This document shows, piece after piece, positions 7,503 through 11,491 of a stretch of DNA of 11,491 nt. The notes beneath the pieces are model-generated. The model did not search any database and was not told the DNA's origin. It saw only the letters and a list, made by a program, of their open reading frames with translations. Source of the DNA: an uncultured Bacteroidales bacterium (GTDB taxonomy: Bacteria; Bacteroidota; Bacteroidia; Bacteroidales; UBA3824); the NCBI GenBank assembly GCA_937877455.1, contig CALFIU010000092.1, forward strand, positions 1 to 11,491. The letters run 5' to 3'. Made by a program: the position numbers and the translations under genes. Numbering within the stretch: position 1 is the stretch's first letter; every line of letters begins with the position of its first letter.

Positions 7503-7753
7503 TTATTTTGCGTTTTTAATTGTTACTTCGGAATTGTTATTTGTGTTAGGGAATAGTTCCGAAACTTCTACTCCCATAATTTCGGCAATGGTCGATTGAT
7601 ATATCATCGGTACACCATAAATACCTTTATCCAACATCTAAAACCACCATAACTTATGCCTGTTTTAGCAATAATGTTGTTTCTCAACTCTCTGCGTTCT
7701 TTTTTATTCACAATTGAGTTGTAATGTGTAGAAAAATTATTACCTTTGTCCAT
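7503..7753 (-). pseudogene. Small HTH regulator, first gene of the leftward operon, broken by a -1 frameshift
   Basis: Two overlapping frames encode the halves of one small DNA-binding protein. Frame A (7753 to 7604, 49 codons) gives KERRELRNNIIAKTGISYGG. Frame B (7637 to 7503, 44 codons from its ATG) gives MLDKGIYGVPMIYQSTIAEI, then MGVEVSELFP. Joined near residue 39 by restoring one base (for example AG(A)ATG in place of AGATG), they read GISYGGFRMLDKGIYG. That has the helix-turn-helix layout of small Bacteroidetes phage-type regulators ending in IAEIxGVxVxELFP. It lies directly opposite the XRE repressor, in the Cro or AlpA position. A programmed frameshift is possible, but I see no canonical slippery heptamer in register. 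The second half might instead be re-initiated at its own ATG. Confidence 0.62.
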
Positions 7754-7880
7754 AATATTATGATAATCTGCAAACTTTAATTTGTTACAAAACTAACAAA
7801 AGTTAGTGATATAAACAAAATAAAGTTAGGTTAAAAAATGTTAAAAATAATAATATTTTGATTATCAATAACTTATAATT
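7754..7880. promoter_or_regulatory. Divergent control region between repressor and leftward operon, with operator-like palindromes
   Basis: The 127 bp between the two divergent HTH genes contain ACTAACAAAAGTTAGT (7792-7807), a perfect 6-4-6 inverted repeat. An extra half-site GTTAGG lies at 7825-7830. A perfect 12-bp palindrome CATAATATTATG (7751-7762) covers the start codon of the leftward HTH gene. TTGATTATCAA (7858-7868) lies just before the repressor start and is repeated in the origin candidate. A leftward promoter is plausible: TTTTG at 7797-7801 as the -33 element, then 17 nt, then TAAAGTTTG at 7771-7779, one base longer than the -7 consensus. The main palindrome would cover that -33. 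A rightward box near TATTTTG (7854-7860) is weaker. Confidence 0.5.
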
Positions 7881-8444
7881 ATGAATTTAGGCATAATTAA
7901 AACCCTTTGTAACCAGAAAGGCATAAAAATTAAGAATCTATGTAACGAAATAGGCATTTCGGACGCTGGATTATATAAGGCAATAAATAACAATAAAATA
8001 TCATCAGAGTATTTGGAAAAATTAGCCACTTATTTTGGTGTACCTATAGGAGTTTTCTTTGGAGAAAATGATTCTACACCCGAATTATTAAATAATATTG
8101 TAAAAAACCTTATTAGTACAGAACAAGAACAAAACGAATTAACCCAATTATATAGTTACATTGAAAATATGATGTCATCAATCACGATTGATGATAAGGA
8201 AGATATTTTTACGTTAATTGTAAAGAAATTTAATAAGTTAGAAAATTATCACATAATTATTTTTTTAGCAAAGTTGTCGGAAAAGGATATAATAGAACTT
8301 GTACAACACTTGAAAACGGAAGATATTAAAATAATTGTAAAACTTGTTATTTATAGAATAGTATACAAGCGCAGCGGCATAGAGCATTTTGCAGAATTTT
8401 GGTTTAAATACCATAACGAACCAAATAGATTAAAGGCTTTATAA
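7881..8444 (+). CDS. XRE/CI-type transcriptional repressor
   Basis: The 187-residue protein has an N-terminal helix-turn-helix of the XRE class (about 3-60: IKTLCNQKGIKIKNLCNEIG, then ISDAGLYKAINN, then YLEKLATYFGVPIGVFFG). A helical, Ile/Leu-rich C-terminal domain (about 70-175) probably dimerises. It lacks the Ser/Lys autoprotease site of LexA/CI-type repressors, so direct RecA-triggered cleavage is unlikely; derepression would need an antirepressor or ligand. It is the only rightward gene in the element and sits opposite the replication operon, the classical position for a lysogeny-type or satellite repressor. Operator candidates lie in the 127 bp upstream. A hairpin terminator follows its stop. 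Confidence 0.82.
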   Translation: MNLGIIKTLCNQKGIKIKNLCNEIGISDAGLYKAINNNKISSEYLEKLATYFGVPIGVFFGENDSTPELLNNIVKNLISTEQEQNELTQLYSYIENMMSSITIDDKEDIFTLIVKKFNKLENYHIIIFLAKLSEKDIIELVQHLKTEDIKIIVKLVIYRIVYKRSGIEHFAEFWFKYHNEPNRLKAL

Positions 8445-8448
8445 ATAC

Positions 8449-8481
8449 AAAAAAGGCGACTAAAAATAGCCGCTTTTTTTT
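8449..8481 (+). terminator. Intrinsic terminator after the repressor, shared with the convergent toxin gene
   Basis: An A-run and GGCG-A-CTA pair with TAG-C-CGC plus a run of T's around an AAAA loop. The stem has one A-C mismatch and ends in at least eight T's on the plus strand. It lies between two convergent genes and has an A-run on the other side, so it could work in both directions. The restored toxin reading frame would end inside its T-tract (stop at 8480-8482). Confidence 0.75.
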
Positions 8482-8876
8482 ATTTAATATCGTACAACTT
8501 TAATCCCTCAATCCGTGAAAAATGTTTGACGTTGTATGTTATATATTGGCATATTAACGGCAACCGCCGTTGTACCTATATATAAATCGTTATCATCTAT
8601 AAGTTTGCCAATTTTGCTAAGTCGTGCTTTTTCCTTGCAAAAGTAATTAATACATACTGAAAACGGAATTATTGCAAAAGATTTCAGTAAACTTTTTACT
8701 ATCGGCAAATTTTTCTGCGGATTTTGTGAAACTTCTGCACCAAACAGCAATTCTACAACCGTAATATAAGAAATGTAGCAATTTTCCCAACCTATATCCG
8801 TAATTATCTGTTTGACATTCTGATTTTTATGCAGTATTTCAACCAATACGCAAGTATCTAACAAAACATTATTCAT
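8480..8876 (-). pseudogene. vapC: PIN-domain toxin (VapC-like) with C-terminal frameshift
   Basis: VapC toxins are Mg-dependent endoribonucleases that usually cut tRNA or rRNA and are neutralised by a co-transcribed antitoxin. Residues D7 (LLDTC), E42 (VVELLFGA) and D97 (DDNDLYIGTTA) match the PIN acidic active site. The frame as given stops at 8508 after an atypical end (NIQRQTFFTD, 122 aa). Dropping one base from the TATATA run at about 8539-8546 gives ITYNVKHFSRIEGLKLYDIK, stopping at 8480. This is the standard VapC ending with its T-x-N motif, at about 131 aa. So one extra base has replaced the last part of the fold. The start ATG overlaps the antitoxin stop (ATGA). The toxin is either inactivated or hit by an assembly error. 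Confidence 0.8.
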
Positions 8877-9154
8877 AAGTCTAAGTTAATAGGATTGCGG
8901 GATTTTACGTTGAGTTTTATATTCTTCATTACTTCATCGGCAGTTTCATCGCCGACCCAAGCACCCCAAAACTTATCCAACATTCGGGCTGTATAGTCAT
9001 CGGATTCCTTTTCGGGTTCTGCTGCGGTGGTATCTTCCAAAACAGAAGTTGTAAGTTTAGCCGCCAAACCCAATTTTACGTTTTCGGGAATGAACTGCAA
9101 AAATTTCCAATAGAAATTGATTGCAGACAAATCAGTTTTAGACAATGCTTCCAT
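8873..9154 (-). CDS. vapB: Antitoxin partner of the PIN toxin
   Basis: The 93-residue product, from the ATG at 9152-9154, lies directly upstream of the VapC-like gene with a 4-nt ATGA overlap, the standard antitoxin-toxin layout. The N-terminal part (NFYWKFLQFIPENVKLGLAA, then KLTTSVLE) is helical and could bind DNA. The acidic middle and the C-terminal FWGAWVGDETADEVMKNIKL look like the toxin-binding tail of Bacteroidetes antitoxins paired with PIN toxins. A TTG seven codons upstream is open in frame, but it lies inside the -7 promoter box (9173-9180) and cannot be the start of an mRNA made from that promoter. The assignment rests mainly on context. The gene appears intact although its toxin is broken. 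Confidence 0.75.
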   Translation of the reverse strand: MEALSKTDLSAINFYWKFLQFIPENVKLGLAAKLTTSVLEDTTAAEPEKESDDYTARMLDKFWGAWVGDETADEVMKNIKLNVKSRNPINLDL

Positions 9155-9172
9155 ATTGTAAATATTTTTCTG

Positions 9173-9180
9173 CAAATATA
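9173..9180 (-). promoter_or_regulatory. -7 promoter box for the toxin-antitoxin operon
   Basis: On the minus strand this reads TATATTTG, matching TAnnTTTG. Transcription would start near 9166, leaving a leader of about 12 nt before the antitoxin ATG at 9154. It lies between the antitoxin and the terminator of the gene upstream, as expected. No good -33 box is visible. Confidence 0.55.
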
Positions 9181-9201
9181 AATGTTTTTTCCAATTTTGC
9201 G

Positions 9202-9240
9202 AAAAGAAAAAGGCGGCATTTTCAGCCGCCTTTTTCTTTT
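9202..9240 (-). terminator. Strong hairpin terminator after the zinc-ribbon gene
   Basis: A perfect 16-bp stem (AAAAGAAAAAGGCGGC paired with GCCGCCTTTTTCTTTT) surrounds a 7-nt ATTTTCA loop, with a GC core and U-rich tails on both strands. It lies 14 nt past the stop of the leftward gene at 9255 and insulates the toxin-antitoxin promoter. It can probably work in both directions. Confidence 0.88.
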
Positions 9241-9254
9241 CTCTATTATCTACT

Positions 9255-9686
9255 TTATTTTATTAATCTATTCAAAATTGAATCTATAATTTTAGTATTC
9301 GTATCGTTTCGCATATTCGTTTTTGTTTCCCATTCATCAAATTCTTTCTGACGTTTCAATTTTTGTTCTTCCTCTTGTTTAACTCGTTCTTTTCCCTCGT
9401 TGATTAATTGTAATCTTTGTGTATTTCTTCGAATTTCGTTTTGTTGAATTGTCAATTCCAACCTCAATTTTTCGTTTTGCAATTCAGTTTCTTTGTTTTT
9501 TTGTGTCAATAATTGCAATTCAATAGTGTTTTCTCGTGTTTTTTTCTCGGAATATCCAATTCTATATGCTTTTTGCTTACAAGCATTGCTGCAATATCGT
9601 GTATTGCTATATTTTGCAGTAAAATTCTTACCACAAACATCGCATTCACAATAATAATATGATTTTATTACTCTTTTTTTATTCAT
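9255..9686 (-). CDS. Zinc-ribbon protein with long coiled coil, 143 aa
   Basis: Residues 13-42 form a zinc-binding knuckle: CEC, then D-V-C (C15-x2-C18), YCS (C32) and C36 in an NTRYCSNACKQKAYR context. This is a C2-C2 arrangement seen in small nucleic-acid-binding or phage/plasmid proteins. From about residue 50 to 130 it is rich in Glu, Gln, Lys and Arg (TQKNKETELQNEKLRLELTI, then QQNEIRRNTQRLQL), predicting one long coiled coil. It is therefore probably an oligomeric, DNA- or RNA-binding accessory. It stands alone between the integrase and the toxin-antitoxin pair, with its own terminator and with paired repeats upstream that may be its operator. A role in excision, or as a regulator like an excisionase, is only a guess from position. 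Confidence 0.72.
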   Translation of the reverse strand: MNKKRVIKSYYYCECDVCGKNFTAKYSNTRYCSNACKQKAYRIGYSEKKTRENTIELQLLTQKNKETELQNEKLRLELTIQQNEIRRNTQRLQLINEGKERVKQEEEQKLKRQKEFDEWETKTNMRNDTNTKIIDSILNRLIK

Positions 9687-9718
9687 GTTTGTTTTAATAA
9701 TTAATTTTTGTGTTACTG

Positions 9719-9777
9719 ATTGTTACAATTATATTTACGTTTATTACTAATTGTTACCAATTATATAAACGTTTATT
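9719..9777. repeat. Two imperfect 27/28-bp direct repeats upstream of the zinc-ribbon gene
   Basis: Copy 1 (9719-9745) and copy 2 (9750-9777) both begin ATTGTTAC and end ACGTTTATT, differing by one inserted C and a two-base change, with a 31-bp period (three helical turns). Copy 2 includes the perfect palindrome ATAAACGTTTAT (9765-9776). The spacing suggests a protein binding the same DNA face twice. It could be the operator of the zinc-ribbon gene or an accessory recombination site, since the integrase ends just beyond at 9835. Confidence 0.6.
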
Positions 9778-9834
9778 TTGGATTTTATTGTATTAAATTC
9801 GTCTATAACACTATATTCTTAGCAAAGAAAAAAA

Positions 9835-10997
9835 TCAATTCTTTGTAAAAATTTGACGTAGTTTAGTATCCATTGTTTGTGAGTGCAAATAATATTGCGT
9901 AGTTCTGATGTCGCTATGTTTTGCAAAATACTGCAAGTCGTTTATCGGCAAACCTCTACTTGCCAAATCCGACAAGCAAAAATGACGACTGCCATAAAAA
10001 GTAAAAGGAAGTCGCGCATTTATAACGGTACATAAAGTTTCAACGTGTTTTCTGATTTTTGTATCGGGCAATCTTGGAAACAATAAATTTTCATCTTGAC
10101 CTTTGTATTTTTCCAAAAACTTCACACCCTTGCCGTAGCCTAAAATACTAACATTTTAATGTTTTGTTTTTGGGTTTTATGTTCGACAAAGTGAAGTATG
10201 GTTTCTCCATTTTCGACAGATAGATTATCGTATGACAGAGAAAACAAATCTTCATTTCTCATACCAACATAGCAATTAAAAACAAACAAGTCCCTTACCA
10301 ACTCCAACTCTTTGTTATAAGACAAGTCAAGACTTTCAAGTTTCTCGACCTCCTCTTTTGACGGCATAAAACGTTCTTTGTCGGTTTCTTTCAAATACTT
10401 ATAATCCAAAAAGCAATTTTCAGAAGGTTTTAAAAGACCTGTTTTTATTGCCTCATTCACAAACATTGCAAGCATTTGCAGCCGCTTATTAATTGTTTTT
10501 GGGTCAAGGTCTTTTTTCAACAGAAAATTTTGATACTGATACAGGAAATCCAAATCCAAATCTTTAATTTTGAAATTTTCTGTCTTTTTTAGGGCAATAA
10601 CCTCGCCAATAACCTTTCTATACAGGCTTTTATGTTTATCAGAAACGGTATTTCTACGTTCTGTAATGACCTTTTCACACCAATCAACAAAATTTTGTTT
10701 TTCTTTTGGTGTTTCAAAAAAATCTTTCACGGAAAACGGTTTGCCTGTGTTAATCAGTTCAATTTCCTTTTGCTGAAATTCGGCAACTTTACCGTTGAGC
10801 CGTTGGTTGATTTTTTGAAAGTTTGGGTATGTCTTTTTAACCTCTGCCTTTTTTTCGTCCCAAAAATGCGGTTCAATCCAATACCCTGTGTTAAAATACT
10901 TTTTCTCCTTACCCACAGAAATACGGATAACGATTTGTGCCTTTCCCTCAGCATTGAGTTTGTTACGATAATTGTAACACTTTGTGATTTTTGCCAT
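9835..10997 (-). pseudogene. Tyrosine recombinase/integrase split by a frameshift
   Basis: This Bacteroidetes-type tyrosine integrase would be about 386 aa if intact. The first frame (10997 to 10140, 285 aa) has an arm-binding-like N-terminus (about 1-95), a SAM-like core-binding domain (about 100-200) and the start of the catalytic domain. That includes the first catalytic Arg in FNCYVGMRNEDLF and the beta-hairpin Lys in HKTQK. The second frame (to 9835) continues with FLEKYKGQDENLLFPRLPD, box II YGSRHF (Arg kept, usual first His is Tyr), the His of AKHSDIRTT and the nucleophile in TTQYYLH. The frames are offset by -1 and join between 10140 and 10157, where a lost A would restore an open frame (IKNVSILGYGKGVKFLEKY). 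All other catalytic residues are present, so the break looks recent or artefactual. Confidence 0.82.
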
Positions 10998-11043
10998 AAT
11001 TTTAAAAAAAAATTAGTTTGTAATTAAACATTAATTTTCAACA

Positions 11044-11144
11044 AGTTACACGATTTATCAAGGAGTATTTTTTTTAGTAGGAATGTAACTCTTTTTTGCA
11101 TCGCTGCGTAAAGTGTAACTCCGCTGTAACTCCTATGTGTAACT
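11044..11144. repeat. Cluster of TGTAACT repeats, candidate recombinase binding sites
   Basis: TGTAACT occurs on the plus strand at 11084, 11114, 11125 and 11138, three of them extended to TGTAACTC, and once inverted at 11044 (AGTTACA). They lie just upstream of the integrase start and before the tRNA, in a 273-bp stretch without a gene. Short repeats of this kind near an int gene are typical of arm-type integrase or accessory-factor sites in an attachment region. Autoregulation of int is the alternative. The binding protein is inferred. Confidence 0.6.
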
Positions 11145-11224
11145 ATTTATGACACAAAATTAAGGGGAAAAGTTGAAATAAGTACCTCCAAAAATATCGC
11201 AATAAGAGCGGTTATAAACAAAAA

Positions 11225-11247
11225 AACCGCTGTTATTCAGCGGTTTA
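11225..11247 (-). terminator. Intrinsic terminator downstream of tRNA-Pro
   Basis: AAACCGCTG and CAGCGGTTT form a perfect 9-bp stem around a TTATT loop. On the minus strand it is followed by a run of T's. It lies 25 nt past the 3' end of the tRNA and would end its transcript. Confidence 0.85.
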
Positions 11248-11271
11248 ATAAAAATATCTATTAATACTTTG

Positions 11272-11344
<73 letters not shown>

Positions 11345-11353
11345 ATTTTTCAT

Positions 11354-11367
11354 GTTGCAAAGATAAA
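11354..11367. repeat. Right copy of 14-bp direct repeat, candidate attachment site
   Basis: This is the second GTTGCAAAGATAAA, overlapping the tRNA-Pro -7 box. Unlike the left copy, it has a proper -33 TTTG 19 nt beyond it. Joining the left flank to this copy would give mfd a complete consensus promoter, which would fit an empty site. Confidence 0.4.
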
Positions 11368-11388
11368 GAGTGTTTTCTTATTTGCAAA
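11358..11388 (-). promoter_or_regulatory. Bacteroidetes-type promoter driving tRNA-Pro
   Basis: On the minus strand, TTTG (11385-11388), a 19-nt spacer and TATCTTTG (11358-11365) match the Bacteroidetes -33/-7 consensus exactly. The -7 box ends 13 nt before the mature 5' end of the tRNA. This is the best promoter in the window and supports placing the source in that phylum. Confidence 0.8.
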
Positions 11389-11491
11389 TTTTTTTTTATT
11401 TTTTTTTATTTTGATTAAAAGTAATTTTTTTTATTTTTTTTTAAGTTGTAAAACGCTGATTAAAAAACAATTAAATAAAATATAAAAAAAA

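Noticed and set aside
7549..7558. A further copy of the origin iteron (GAATAGTTCC)
   Set aside because: It is explained by the coding sequence of the HTH gene (the conserved Glu-Leu-Phe-Pro end) and stands alone, away from the cluster.
9173..9175. TTG start for the antitoxin, adding seven residues
   Set aside because: This codon lies inside the -7 promoter box, upstream of the predicted transcription start; the ATG at 9152-9154 is preferred.
10632..11027. Rightward reading frames over the integrase gene
   Set aside because: They are antisense to a clear integrase coding sequence, rich in Phe/Leu as expected from the reverse strand, and match no family.
11389..11491. Poly-T/A tracts at the right edge
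   Set aside because: AT-rich intergenic DNA with homopolymer runs; no repeat unit, gene or hairpin that can be supported before the window ends.

Overview
The window is AT-rich and looks like a Bacteroidetes chromosome. Three promoters carry the phylum's -7 box (TAnnTTTG), no strong Shine-Dalgarno sites are seen, and both the integrase and the VapE protein resemble Bacteroidetes mobile-element families. Two genes look like host backbone: mfd (transcription-repair coupling factor) at 199-3567 on the minus strand, and a tRNA-Pro(CGG) at 11272-11344 on the minus strand.

Between them lies a compact integrative element of about 7.7 kb with a phage-satellite or plasmid-like plan. Reading leftward from the tRNA: a cluster of TGTAACT repeats (11044-11144); a tyrosine integrase broken by a frameshift (9835-10997); a zinc-ribbon/coiled-coil protein (9255-9686) with paired repeats upstream; a VapBC-type toxin-antitoxin pair (8480-9154) whose PIN toxin is also frameshifted; and a rightward XRE-type repressor (7881-8444). 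A divergent control region (7754-7880) separates the repressor from a tightly overlapping leftward operon. That operon holds a frameshifted HTH gene, a tiny ORF, two small membrane proteins, a 305-aa single-span membrane protein, two small soluble proteins and a VapE-family helicase (4234-5430). Past the helicase is an AT-rich, iteron-bearing, origin-like region (about 3880-4220), then an orphan primase zinc-finger-like domain (3650-3874) that stops close to the mfd promoter.

The likely logic is as follows. The repressor and the divergent HTH protein control a replication operon. VapE, possibly with a primase-like partner, acts on the adjacent iteron origin after the integrase excises the element. 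The toxin-antitoxin pair stabilises it. No capsid, packaging, portal, relaxase or conjugation gene is recognisable, so the element would depend on a helper or would persist passively. The roles of the membrane proteins are unknown.

Three independent single-base indels break the small HTH gene, the toxin and the integrase, while mfd and vapE are intact. This means either that the element is decaying or that the assembly has local indel errors. A 14-bp sequence (GTTGCAAAGATAAA) is repeated at the mfd promoter and the tRNA promoter. It resembles the promoter-like target of CTnDOT-type elements and may mark the element ends.
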